A stretch of DNA of 64,000 bases from Nematostella vectensis (Eukaryota > Cnidaria > Anthozoa > Actiniaria > Edwardsiidae): contig NC_064038.1 of NCBI RefSeq assembly GCF_932526225.1, positions 9,547,070-9,611,069 on the forward strand. Reading direction: 5' to 3'. The notes under the pieces were generated by a model, which was not told where the DNA came from, searched no databases, and saw nothing but the letters and a program-made list of their open reading frames with translations. Shown one piece after another: positions 47,809 to 58,655 of the stretch (positions within the stretch are counted from its first letter, which is position 1; each line of letters starts with the position of its first letter). A program made the position numbers and the translations under genes.

Positions 47809-48211
47809 GAAAGAAGCCCAAACAGGCGATGTATATTCTAGCACGGATCTAATAAGTGAGCGATATATATAAACAAGGCCATTAAAAGAGATATTAACTC
47901 TTCTTTGAGTAGCCGCTGAGTGTGTGTAGTCCCCTGTTAGCTTTATCAACACTAAATTCAACATGCTTGCCCCAGGTCGTACAGATGTCGAAATCGTGCC
48001 GTTAATTGACACTTTTTGAGGTCTATTAGTGAGAAAGCCACCCACCCAACGTGACAGATATTTGTTAACGCCAAGCATGTCAAGCTCGCACATAACATTG
48101 TGGTCGACCAGGACAAACACCTTCGCAGAGAAATCTGCGAAAAAGATTATATACAATACAATAATCCTTGGTTACGGAGGGTGGCAAAATATCCCAATAC
48201 ACAGTTTTCTA

Positions 48212-48521
48212 ACATATGACCCTCGTAAGCATTGTAAGCACTGTAACTGAGGGTGGTCACTGCCAGAGGGTTTATTGCGTCCCCAGTGGTCCTATTACGT
48301 CCCTTCGGTTCAGGTTAGTGTAGTGCAGCTTGAAGAGACAGGACCTCCGGTTTAGTGTCCTTACCCGAGAAGACTGGAAACACAGGAGAATAACTGCAAC
48401 TCACTTGTGACACAAATTCGAATCAAGGCAGGAACCCAGAATAAATCCCCAGTTTGAGCCAGGATTCGAACCTGGGCCACAGCGGTGAGAGGCCGACGCG
48501 CTAACACACTAGGCCACCCGT
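48212..48521 (-). mobile_element. tRNA-derived SINE inserted in the LINE, 9-bp target duplication
   Basis: AGTTTTCTA flanks the element (48203-48211 and 48522-48530). On the minus strand the head reads GGGTGGCCTAGTGTGTTAGC (box A-like) and GGTTCGAATCC (box B), followed by a ~240-bp unrelated body. A free tRNA gene is unlikely because the sequence cannot close an acceptor stem. Confidence 0.8.
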
Positions 48522-49360
48522 AGTTTTCTACTCTATCTAGATTTGCGAGAATGTTATGCAAGGAAAATACTAACGCATGGGTAGTTGATTTTCCTTTCAA
48601 TGAAAACTGATCAAGTTGATCAACTACCTACTTAAACCAGGATTCTAAAGTAATTTCTTCTAAGACTTTGGCTAAATGTGATGTTAACGTCAAGGGACGT
48701 AAGTCATTGGTGATTGACTTGGGCGGTAAGCACTTGGGAACTGGATGTGCGATAGATTCCTTTACGCAGTCAAACAGGAAGCCTTCCTCCAGCTATGAAA
48801 AAGATCACTGACGATCGGTGCGAGCTCAGACGCGAACTCTCACCAGATGACAATCGGAACAGCGTCGGGACAAGCAGACTTCTTGGTCTTTATACTTCGC
48901 AGAGCTTTGTAGACACTCCTGGTGGACGCGAGTTACTCAAAGGGGACTGGGTCGATTGGTAACTCGTGGGGTTGAAGCGGAGCAAAGTTTGACGTAAGCG
49001 ATAAGAGGAACTGGTTGAACTTCCCACACAGGACCATGATCGAGGACGTTCTATTGCCTATCATTTGGTGCCACCACTGATGTGTCTACCATTTCCGCCG
49101 AGGTCTTTTTTATTTACACTTTTCCACCAATTAGAGATGTTAGTGTCTTGCAGGGCAGAGACTCTGTTCTTGTAAAACAATGATTTTAAAGGATCTGCAG
49201 GTCCTCTGCACACGATCCCTTATTTCTCTAAACTCAGGAAAGTCCTTGTGAGGTGTGGCCCAAGTCTTGTTAGTTGTGCATAACTTGACTCTGTTCAGAG
49301 GGAGGTAGATATCAATGGCAGATTTTAATGCTGAGGTCTGATGTCGAGATGACTCTTCTG

Positions 49361-49446
49361 CCTTTGGCAGATTGATGACCACGTTTGACTGGAGTTATAT
49401 AACTATATAACTCCAGTCAAACGTGGTCATCAATCTGCCAAAGGCA
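49361..49446. repeat. Near-perfect 86-bp palindrome
   Basis: GCCTTTGGCAGATTGATGAC on the left is matched inverted by GTCATCAATCTGCCAAAGGC on the right, around a TATAACTATATAA centre; arms are about 41 bp. It marks the point where the LINE reading changes. Confidence 0.9.
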
Positions 49447-49965
49447 CTCAGGCAGCTGTCACGCGTCCTGCTTCCAGATGATTTTCTTGGTTGCTTTTGG
49501 ACACAGTGTCAAAGCAAGGTTTAATCAAAACAGCATGATACTCGCTGCGGCCTATCTTCGACAGTCGAACAGGTGGTTTAAGGAGCTTGGGTCTATTTTT
49601 TAAATACCAGTCAAGGGTGTCTGTGTCTCTTGTCCCTTCACAATTTGACTTAACCCAGTTTTGTGTTTGACAAACGACTCGTTGAGACCAGTGCTTGCAG
49701 GAATAAAATCTCCTTTAACAGAAATAATGCTGTCTGGGTGATTTTCGAGTAAAGTTAAAGTGTTACGTTCGATATGTTTCACAAGTCGACATCTAGTCTC
49801 AGCACTGGAGGAGGGAGTATGGTAAATTGCACCAACCAGAATAATATTTTAAACAGATCTTGGAAGGTGTTGAGGTATAACTAAAATCCGAAGTGACTAT
49901 ATATCGGCATCCTCAAAATTTGTAAGTTTCGTGCATGGGTAGCGAGAGTTAATGTACGCACACTG

Positions 49966-50195
49966 GGGCGGATCCAGGATTTCGAAATAGGGGGTACGCA
50001 CACTGGGGCGGATCCAGAATTTCGAAATTGGTACGTCACATAGATCTAACAATACTTCAAGCTGAATTGAATTTGCCGCGTCAGCAAAGTAAGGCAGGCG
50101 GTGGCACATGGACAGGACCTTCTCCGTAGTATTGCTCAAAAAGGGGGGTAGATATCCACCCAATCAATCCCCCCTGTATCCGCCCCTGGCACAGA
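49966..50195. mobile_element. Short inverted-repeat element (GGGGCGGATCC type)
   Basis: ACTGGGGCGGATCCAGG at the left, repeated once at 50001, and the inverse CCTGTATCCGCCCCTGG at the right. Non-coding. Confidence 0.65.
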
Positions 50196-50221
50196 CACCG
50201 CCGTAGAGCACATCTCTGTCC

Positions 50222-50475
50222 TTTCTCTAACAGCCTTTGTAAGCCGCCATTTTGTCATCCTAGCAAAGTAGCAAGTGTGAAAAAGCATCCATTTCCATCG
50301 GCGGATTTGGTGAAGCCAATGCGATATTTTCGATTGAATTTGGTAAATAAAGTATTAAATTTTGTTTTAAGATGGTTATCTTAAGAATTTTACACATTAT
50401 CTAACTTCCAATATTTAATGAAAACAATAACAAAGGAGTGGCTGACAAGGTCACTTTTAAGCATATAAAATCAGG
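50222..50475 (+). repeat. Dispersed YY1-core repeat, copy B
   Basis: Closest relative of copy A at 2205: GCCGCCATTTTGTCATCCTA, the CATTTCCATCGGCGGATTTG block and an AACAATAACAAAGGAGTGG tail are shared. Confidence 0.8.
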
Positions 50476-50837
50476 TAGATGAATAATGGAATCCAAAATG
50501 GTGTTGTCAAGCCATGTTCCAGTCAAACACACTATTCCTTTCTCAAACACCTTGTTTACGGAATGATCAGCCCTTTTTAACTCTTTTGTGTCACTCGATG
50601 ATCGTCGGATTTAGGCTCGTTCCCAGGCTTCTATCGGCTGAGCGGCCTGTCAGTAAATGACTTCACTTTTGAATTGCCGCTCGCCTCGAAGCCTGGTAAA
50701 CACTCGAAATCGGCAAATCGACGTGTCTGTGGGCTTGTATGGAGCGAGGTTGTGATGGCTATAAACAGGGACAAGTTCTAACAGAGAATGTTTGACAACA
50801 GAGAGCTGTCACGAGACGCCTGGGGGAGGAGGTTATC

Positions 50838-53800
50838 AGTGCAAGAAAATGGTGCATATAAAGTGGCGGATCGTTCAAATTTATGGAACATTTATGAAAT
50901 TTGGCACAGTGATAGAGAAACTCACACTGAGCAATTCTGGATATGGACTCACCCCCAAAACTCTATACTTACAGTTTTATAGAGGTGGAAGCAATTTCCC
51001 TGAAAACCTGAATAAAACCAATACTTTTCATGTTACGATCACAAAACTTAACCCAGTGATGGATATTAACATGAACTACAGTTTGATGAAAAAATAAACC
51101 ACGCCCCCTTGATACTTACAGTTTTAGGGGTGGAATAAATTATTCCTTCAAGCAGCATTAAACCCAATACCATTTATTGTACAACTTTCAAACTCCACAT
51201 AATTGTTATACCCTTTACAAAACTTCATTCGAGATATGGACCCACGCCCAGATGTAAGTACAGTTATACTAGAGATGAGAGGCAAATTGCTTATATAGAG
51301 TGCCTTTTCAATACAAACTGAGAGCTAAGATTCCATATACTAACCCATAATGGTATATTGCAAGATATTCCTAACCGTATAGCCACGCCCCTATTGTACT
51401 TACAGTTATACTAGAGATTACATGAAGGAGGTAAATCGCTTATATAGAGTGCCTTTCAATACGAACTGCGAGCTACAAATCCACATATTTAATTATATTG
51501 GTATATTGCAGGATATAGTCGAGCGTATAACCACGCCCATATGGCACTTACAGTTATACTAGAGACAGCATAAGCGTAAAATATAACATACATATAGCAC
51601 GCTCATAATGATCAATAAAAGCACAGAACTGTTGTTCGACAGGAGTGATCTTGTTGCGTATATAATACCACGATGTCACAAGTGTACTTACAGTGCTATC
51701 AGAAATAAGATAATTGTTATCATTAGCTGTGAATTGGACTTCTCCGGATGCAAGTGTGGTGAATAATAAATGGCGAGGGAGGTGTTGAGAGAGTAATCGG
51801 AGCACTGCATATTAAAAAATGGAGCCCTATCAACCTGCCAGTCGTAACGGTAGGAAGAGCCACTCCCAGTACAAATCAAATGCAGAAAAAAGGCATAACT
51901 TCATTGTAAAAAGTTGAAATACCAAGCATGCATACTGTATGTGCTAGTTGTAAAAAGACACAGATCTTTTTCGAAATCAAAATCGTCGGGGTTTTTTTCG
52001 TACCTTATGAATTATTAATATCACTTTTTAGTATTTTCGCAAAGTACTGGCTATTATTAAGCTATAGGGCCTAGGACGTATTTGTTTCAAGACTATTGAT
52101 TAGGAACGTGCATCATCGATTATTTTATTTGACTTGTTCCATGATCAATTAATTCAGAACTGCCTTTGATAATGTCTTCACTCAAACTTTTATGTATGTG
52201 ACCAGACCTCGTTCTTTCGTGGAAAAGGTAAAACGAGTGCGTGGAATGTCTGGGAGGCGTTCCCAGAGGTATCATCGGCATTGACTGCCTTATCGGACTT
52301 TCCGAACAAGGAAACAGTTCTGGCAAGCATGGGCGCCCTTGAATGATTTTTTGTCCTCCTCTACTCCAAGATGTGCCAGCTCTCCTCGGTGAACGACACC
52401 CGGAAGGAGATGGTTGCGAGGAGATCCCGCCTATCCCGCGAGAGGAAACCCACGTCTACATTCGCGCCCTTCTACAGCACTAAAAGAGAGCGGCATACTA
52501 GGCTAGCTTTTGCCGGGCGCAGTCTCTCGTGGTGCAGCCTGTCCGGCCGATTGGGGCTGGGAATCCTCCGACAATGGCACCTGGCGTCCTCTTTGGAGCC
52601 TGCTCCCTCCAATGTCAACCCAAAGTAAAGTAAAGTAAAGTGCGGCTGCCAGCCCGATAAAGGCTGCAAAAGGAGATGCATCAAGACGGGGCTTAAATGC
52701 ACTGCTCTGTGCAGGTGTGGTGGGGACTGTGAGTGGCAATGAAACAGAGACAGGTAAAAATTTAATTGGGTTCTGTAAACTAAAAAACTAAACGGCTTAC
52801 TGGAACGTTTTTTTTTTTTTATGTATCAACAGTGCTTCTCCGGTGGACACGGGAACAGATGTTGAGCATGTGGGTTGAACAACCCACATGTTTATGGGAC
52901 CTCACCCCAGTAAACTATTCTTCAGTATATTGCATATTCTTCGTTTATTATTGTTGTTGCGGTGAACCTAATGATTATTTTAAATGCAACAGTCAATTAA
53001 TTTCAGCTTCCCAGCTTTTTTTAAAAAAAGGTTCAATTTGTTTTATCTCATCTAGAACTGTCAATGCCATATGGGCAATGCCCTGCACGTTGTTTGTATT
53101 TTGATAGACCAAACATTTGTGAAACTGTGTTAGTATGTACAATTGTCACGTGCAGTTCGAATGGAAGGACGTTCTTTCTATAAACTCCATTCGTGCCATC
53201 TCTAGAAGAGCTATAAGTACGCTGTAAGTAAGGACATGGTTATACATTTAACTACACCCTGCAATATACTGATATCGGCGAGTATATTGATTTTTAGCTT
53301 GAAATGCGTATAGGAAGGCACAAAAAGGTGGAAAAGCGACAATATGCCTCCATTCCCGTCATCTCTAGTATAACTGTAAATACCATAGGGGCGTGGTAAT
53401 GCAATTGATTATATCCGGTAATATACCAATACAAGTAAGCATCTGGATTTGTAGCTCATATCTCGTATTGAAAGGCAAACTATATATGCGATTACCTCCT
53501 TCGTGCCATCTCTAGTATAATTGTAAGTACAATAGGGGCGTGGCTATACGGTTGGGAATATCTTGCTACATACCATTATAAATTAGTATATGGATTCTAA
53601 GCTCTAAGTATATATTGAAGGGCACTCTAAGCAATATGCCTCTTTCGTATCATCTCTAGTATAACTGTAAGTACTCACATCTGGGGGTGGGTCCATATCT
53701 CGAATGAAGTTTTGTAAAGAGTATGACAATATTGTGGAGTTTGTAAGTTTTACAATAAATAGTATTGAATTTAATGCTGATTAAAGGAAAAAAATGTTCC

Positions 53801-54090
53801 ACCCCTAAGACTGTAAGTATCAAGGGGGCGTGGTTTATTTTTTCGTTAAACTGTAGTTTATGTTAATATCCATCACTGGGTTAAGTTTTGTGACCGTAAC
53901 ATGAAACGTATTGGTTTAATTCAGGTTTTTAGGGAAATTAATTCCACCTCTATAAAGCTGTAAGTATATATTTTTGGAGGTGGGTCCATATCCAGAATTG
54001 CTCAGTGCAAGATTCTATATCTAGGTGACAAATTTCAAAAATGTTCCACAAATTTGAACGATGCTGCACCATTTTCTTCCACTATATGTC
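50838..54090. mobile_element. Foldback element 3 with 144-bp tandem units and a gene relic inside
   Basis: Left arm about 50838-51700, right arm about 53150-54090, inverted to each other: for example TAACCCAGTGATGGATATTA (51050) matches the inverse near 53868. Each arm is a row of ~144-bp units marked by (T)ACTTACAGTTATACTAGAG at 50967, 51113, 51255, 51399, 51544 and 51687. Arms are more diverged than in foldback 2, so it is older. Exact ends and target duplication could not be fixed. The ~1.4-kb centre holds a broken gene (52190-52741). Confidence 0.75.
52190..52741 (+). pseudogene. Transposon-associated gene relic with cysteine-rich tail
   Basis: Reading includes CDQTSFFRGKGKTSAWNVW, FPEVSSALTALSDF, a stop codon, FFVLLYSKM, VNDTRKEM, and after frameshifts a C-terminal CGCQPDKGCKRRC with GLKCTALCRCGGDCEW then stop. 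The GKGK...W.FPEV and cysteine-rich CxC tail resemble a protein family I know only as repeated, unnamed sequences in marine invertebrates. Function is unknown; the copy is broken. Confidence 0.55.
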
Positions 54091-54229
54091 GGATTGCTGG
54101 ATCGATCATCCGTAAACTTTATGTGGTCTTTCTGTGGTTTGGCGCTAGGATTCTCATGAATAAATGGTCGCAGAAATACGTAGTCGATCGACAACTACGC
54201 GACAAGCCAACATGTAAAGCCGGTTGCAG

Positions 54230-54382
54230 TAGCGGATATAGGGGAGGGTTTCGGGGGTTTAAAACCTCATTTGGGCTGCTAGAAAGCCATATGTAACAAA
54301 AAAATACACCCTCCCCCCTTTGTCAATGAACAACCTCCCCCCCCCCCCCTCCCTCTTTAGAAAAAAGCTAGATCCGCCCCTG
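54230..54382. mobile_element. Short inverted-repeat element (AGCGGATATA type)
   Basis: Starts GTAGCGGATATAGGGG and ends with the near-inverse GCTAGATCCGCCCCTGG, with G-rich and C-rich edges. Probably related to the element at 49966. Confidence 0.6.
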
Positions 54383-54702
54383 GGTTGACATCAACGTTTT
54401 GTCAATACATAGACACAACGGATATCATCCATAAATTCCGCATTCCTGCAAGTATTTATTCATGGCTAGGTGCCACTATGAATCCATAAACGTTGCAATA
54501 AATAGAATTGAATTTTATTTAGATGATTAACAGAGTGGTTTTCAAAAACCCGTGAAACACTATTTAGTTTATTCAGTACTAATACACTGTAATTTCATTG
54601 TTCTCTTTTGTACTGGCTTATGGCTGTTACACTTTATATAACAATTACATATTGCTGAAAAGCGCCTACCACTTATTCAACCATTGTGCTTCATTAATTC
54701 AA

Positions 54703-54775
54703 CATACGATCATTGGTCATGCGTAGTTCCCATGTGATTTATTCGTCCATATAGCAGGCACAACCTTCATTGATC
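54703..54775 (+). promoter_or_regulatory. Upstream block shared by the two CALHM-like genes, copy 2
   Basis: ATACGATCATTGGTCATGC, AGTTCCCATGTGATT and GGCACAACCTTCATT in the same order as at 45703-45780. Confidence 0.5.
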
Positions 54776-54817
54776 TTTCCAACCTCAACACTCAGCAAGC
54801 CACCAACATTATTCAGA

Positions 54818-56404
54818 ATGTCCGCCACAAAACTGTTGGGGGGTGCTTTTGCGAGTTATTTTGGCGCAGAGGCGGTTCCTCACCTCGGAAGCACAATCGA
54901 AGCAGTTACGGGGCTTGAAATCCACGTCGCCAAAGAGTTCTTTGCTAGCGTCAACTTTAAATGCCCCTCTGTTCACTACAAGGCCTATGGCTACATGTAC
55001 TTGTTCATTCCCGCCGCAGTCTTGTTTTGTCTTGCTTTGTGGGCGAGAAAGTCGAGTTTTCTAAACATTCTCCTGCCTGTTTCGTGGCTGATGTACGCTT
55101 TTATTGACACAACGTATTACGTGTGCGCAACGTTGGGGCCTAAAGATATAGCAATGGCTAAGGTAAATAGCACTACAAAATATTGAGTTACTTATCTTAT
55201 CTCATCGTTGGTACAAATCTTTTTCCTTTGCCTGCGGCTAAAATCGATTAAAGTAGTATGTTGTTTTTTTTGGCGAAAACTAGGTATCGAGTAGTCCCCA
55301 AACGAAGGCGTGCGTGGACACTAAAAGCGTTTTTTTTTTTTTGCTGGCTGGGAAGATGTTAGACTCCTCGGTTGCTGGGAAAAAAACCGTCCCGAATGGT
55401 TCTGCTGGCAAATTTGTGGATTCGAATTAGTTGTGCTGGGAATATTTTTTGGAAAAAAATCGTCCCGATCGGTTATACGAGCAATTATTCATATGCTAAA
55501 ATTCCTACCACTGCTATGGCTGGGAAAAACAATTACCAACCAATGCTGGCTGAAAAAAAAAAGGATTGGTCCCTCCTGGGAAAAAGGAACAGATAACTTT
55601 TTTCCCAGCAACTTTTAAAAGGGACATTTTCGGCATCAAAACATATCCACCATATCAAACATATTCATCAAAACGACGAAATATGCCATTTAACGTGTTT
55701 GTGAAAGGGGGGCTTGTTGTGTGCCCTTGTCTTCAATGCGCATCGAGACTGAAACAGAGGAATGTTGCGCAGGACGCCAATGTGCTCCTTTAAAAGCATC
55801 TTTAAAACCATCCGAAAGATATCCGAAAAGACTTCACTTAGAAAACATTCTGTGGAAAAATTAACTTCTTTAGATGGCACTTACAGAGGGAGCGTAAAGA
55901 TTTGCCTTTTCGTATTTTATTCCGCGGTATTGTTGTTTCCATAGACTGCGCGGTTTTCAGTAATTGACTTATTTTAACGGTTTTGCGTTTTTCTGTGCGG
56001 TTTCGCACCCCCTTACGCCCTCTCCTTACCATCAATATGCTGCCAGTATTTCCTAAGATATAAGCCAGTATGCACAGGACCTTAGAACCTTTTCTATTAA
56101 TTCCTAGGCAAACACAACAGAGGCTAAGGAAGCGGTCTTACAAGACTTTGCGGACGCGGAAGCCATGTCGCAAATGGTTGCTTTCATACTGCTTCTATCG
56201 TATATCGTATGCGCTACAATTGCTATCAGCGTAATAAGGCTCTGCAAGAAAGCACAAGATCCCAAGGAATTGGACGAAAATAACCTTGACGATGCCAAGG
56301 AAGAAGATCTCAATGAGAAAAAGCAACTGGCCGCGGCGTGGAGTGGCGACGTGATAGGTGAGAGGAAAGAAGAAACAAACGCAGAGATCAAAACCCAAAT
56401 GTGA
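54818..56404 (+). CDS. CALHM-family channel-like protein (two exons), short paralogue
   Basis: Exons 54818-55162 and 56108-56404, phase 0, 213 aa. Clearly the tandem duplicate of the gene at 45817: it shares KEFFASV-FKCPSVHYKAYG, LGPKDIAMAK at the splice junction and AEAMSQMVAFILLLS. The start is chosen because MSATKLL aligns with MSAIQQL of the paralogue, rather than the upstream ATG at 54770. Relative to the paralogue it lacks about 24 residues of the cytoplasmic loop between the second and third membrane segments, including the double Cys and the basic RRKK patch, and has a shorter C-terminal tail. The Cys49-Pro-Ser replacement is shared, so it predates the duplication. Its first membrane segment is less hydrophobic. 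It may be a functional partner subunit or a decaying copy; the frame is intact. Confidence 0.8.
55905..56025 (-). repeat. Dispersed repeat (AAAACCGCACAGAAAAACGC family), copy 1
   Basis: Reverse-complement match to 60785-60920: both contain the words for AATAAGTCAATAACTG, CCGCGCAGTCTA and CCGCGGAATAAAAT in the same order. Lies in intron 1 of the short CALHM-like gene. Confidence 0.75.
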
Positions 56405-56417
56405 CTCGAGGGTCTCT

Positions 56418-56512
56418 GTCAGCCGCTATTTTGTAAAATACCAAGTGTGAGAAAGCATCCATTCCCACCGGCGGATTGGGGGAGGCCTTTTCGAATTTTT
56501 TTTATGGAATTT
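56418..56512 (+). repeat. Dispersed YY1-core repeat, copy C (truncated)
   Basis: AGCCGCTATTTTGT, AAAGCATCCATTCCCACCGG and CGGATTGGGGG match the first third of copies A and B. Confidence 0.65.
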
Positions 56513-56579
56513 GGTGTGTTGAAAACATCGTTGCATCATAGCTAACGAATACATACCAAGATCCCCGTCTTTTTTCCAA

Positions 56580-56726
56580 ATGCCGTAGCAGACCTTGAAA
56601 TGTTAGGAGGGGGGGCACGATACAGAAACATAAAGAAAATATCGGGAACACAGCCACACCCTACTGGTCACTTTCTTATATTTTTTGATAATATTATGGT
56701 GCGTGCCCCACCCCCTGTACGGCCTT
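56580..56726. mobile_element. Short inverted-repeat element (GGGGCGTGGC family), copy 3, reversed
   Basis: Opposite orientation to the others: GCCGTAGCAGACC at the left, GTACGGCCTTG at the right, and the reverse complement of the GTGACCAGTAGGGTGTGGC block inside. Confidence 0.65.
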
Positions 56727-56729
56727 GTT

Positions 56730-57429
56730 TTCGCTTACTATCTTTTAATCCTGTGATATACATCCATGATGCGGTAATGCGAGTCACGACGCAGTGCAAG
56801 TATTTAAAAAAGGTGTATACTTTAAGAACAATTGAGACACTGTAATACTAGAACAAGACAAGAAAAGGAAAACAAGACACAAATGTCTGGTTGCTACTAC
56901 ACTTGGTCAAAGACGGCGCCAGCCGTTCGGTCGACCAGCCTACAGGTTCGGCCGGACGGATAGACAGGATTTTGTTAGGGCATCCGGAGTGGGCCAGGTC
57001 GGACAGACAGGGAAAAACACGAGAAACCGTTGTTATGTGAAAGTAACATATTAATCTAGGTAACAAAAGTTACCAAAACTCGTTTACAACGATAATAAAC
57101 CAACACAATTTGCATTACAAAGATAACAGGTAAAAACGTGTGGTTTTCACATTGTCTTCTACTAAAACGCAGGTGAGCAAAACAAACCATTGGATGTCAA
57201 GCCAGATATAGTTGCAAAAATGATTTACTTTTCATGCGCACTACACGTTCGATTCCCTGTCTGGCGATCCCATCGCACCTCGCGCGCCGCATGGTGAGTC
57301 GGGCTGGTTTAGATTGAAATGAACAACCTTCTGCTCTGACATCATTCGTTTTATTCCGCCTGAAAAAAAAAATGTAAAAAAGTACTTAACAGATAAATCT
57401 CATTTTCACAAAAAAAAAAATGTGTGTTT
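56730..57429. other. No gene recognised
   Basis: Contains a moderately GC-rich stretch at 56900-57010 with GGTCGGACAGACAGGG-like words and a GC-rich segment at 57250-57300, without a supportable exon. Confidence 0.4.
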
Positions 57430-57935
57430 TTTTACGATAGAGTCCCGGGAGGGGGGGTACTCCGATAAAAACAGAAGGGGGTGATCCTCGGCCAAATCAA
57501 ATGTGGTCAACAGAACTTCTTAGACCTAAGAGATAGCAAATTAGGTGTGGTAGAAGGAATATTTCAACCCTGAGAGATAGCAGAATTTGAAAACCGTCCA
57601 CACCCTCGTAAGGAATAGGTTGTTGGTCGAATTTTATACCCTTAGAGATAGAACAATCGGAAAAATCCTTCAATAACCCCTTAGAGATTATTTGGTCGAA
57701 ATTTCATACCCTAAGAGATAGGACGGTCACCTCCGTAAACTTTTCTGGAGACACTATAAAAGTGTATAAAAAAGGTGAAGGATGAATATCTACTGAAATA
57801 GCCATAAGGTCGATGACATAAAAGAATAACTTTATGTTTACCAGGGGCGTTGAATTTATGACTCTGAAGGGGTGTGACCTTGGTCAGCTTTACGGCTTCA
57901 AATTCCTGCACGGCTGCAACAAAACAATCCATATT
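57430..57935 (-). repeat. Repeat-like segment with recurring AGAGATAG words
   Basis: CCTAAGAGATAG, CCTGAGAGATAG, CTTAGAGATAGAA and CCTAAGAGATAGG recur at about 57525, 57572, 57647 and 57708. On the minus strand a frame reads CHRPYGYFSRYSSFTFFIHF, resembling unnamed repeats I associate with cnidarian genomes. Not a recognised gene. Confidence 0.4.
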
Positions 57936-58079
57936 TTATTAATTAATTTAATAAATATGAAATAAATTTTGTAATACGGCTTGAAATGTTTATATTTTCT
58001 GATTTAGCTTATGAAACTCCACATTGCTTTATTTTGAGGCGCAAAAGCTTGGAAGAGGCTGGCAAGACGGTGCTATAAA

Positions 58080-58380
58080 GAGCGGACTTTAAAAGCACAC
58101 TAGCATACACACATTGGCACCAGTCGGGCCAAGACGGGACGCTAGCACAGTCTATTACCCGTGCAGTTCGGCAACCATGGACAGCTGTTTCGTCCTTATT
58201 AGAACTCGTCAGCATGGCATAGCCAGTTTGCCTCAGTTAAACTTCATCGGCAAAAAAACTGCAGGGCGACTTCGACTCGAACGAAGTGCTTTAAACCACA
58301 GCTTAGATCCATGTGGGATCTAGAGCTGCGACCGGGCTAGCGTGATGCCAATTGTGCGGATCACGCATGCGACCTTTGCT
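58080..58380. repeat. Probable dispersed repeat (GGACAGCTGTTTCGTCC type)
   Basis: Contains CAACCATGGACAGCTGTTTC, CTTATTAGAACTCGTCAGC and GATCTAGAGCTGCG, words I associate with a repeat family of cnidarian genomes. Only one copy is in this window, so the call rests on memory. Confidence 0.3.
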
Positions 58381-58655
58381 AGTCTAAAACTCCGTCGGAT
58401 AGCCAAACTGCAAGCAAGGGGGAATGACCTCAAAAGTCATAAACTGTAATAAGGGTCATCAAAAACATAACCATCACTAAACTATCCCATCACCAGGAAG
58501 AAGACCGTAACTGAGCCGCGTGAGAGTTCGGGTACTACGGTACTAGACTACAACTCTCATCAGCACTAATTATCCAAAATAAAGAAGCGTCGTCGCAATG
58601 CCTCGTGTGAATTCCTGAGAGAAGAGGCGTCGTTTCCACTATTCTCTCTTTGTCC

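Larger units (their letters stand above)
47930..49880 (-). mobile_element. LINE (CR1/L2-like) remnant: endonuclease and reverse transcriptase
   Basis: On the minus strand, from 49.8 kb downward: endonuclease end (AIYHTPSSSAE, then VKGDFIPAS), a linker (AIDIYLPLNRVKLCTTNKTW), the reverse transcriptase start (PPKSITNDLRPLTLTSHLAK, KGKSTTHALVFSLHNILANL) and, past a SINE insertion, FADFSAKVFVLVDHN with WVGGFLTNRPQKVSING. Several frameshifts and stops; palindromic rearrangement near 49400. The catalytic YxDD region is absent. Dead copy. Confidence 0.8.

Noticed and set aside
47306..48156. Pro/Ser/Leu/Phe-repeat proteins on the minus strand
   Set aside because: They are translations of the GGAA/GGGA microsatellite joined to CALHM antisense or LINE sequence.
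48456..48521. Functional tRNA gene
   Set aside because: Boxes A and B are good, but there is no acceptor stem pairing, and target duplications mark it as a SINE.
50967..51700. U1 snRNA-like ATACTTAC motifs in repeat units
   Set aside because: Only about nine bases agree with the U1 5' end; the rest of the unit has no U1 structure.
52855..52895. Terminator-like hairpin CATGTGGGTTG/CAACCCACATG
   Set aside because: A perfect short palindrome, but there is no adjacent gene or pol III unit to give it a role; it probably belongs to the foldback 3 centre.
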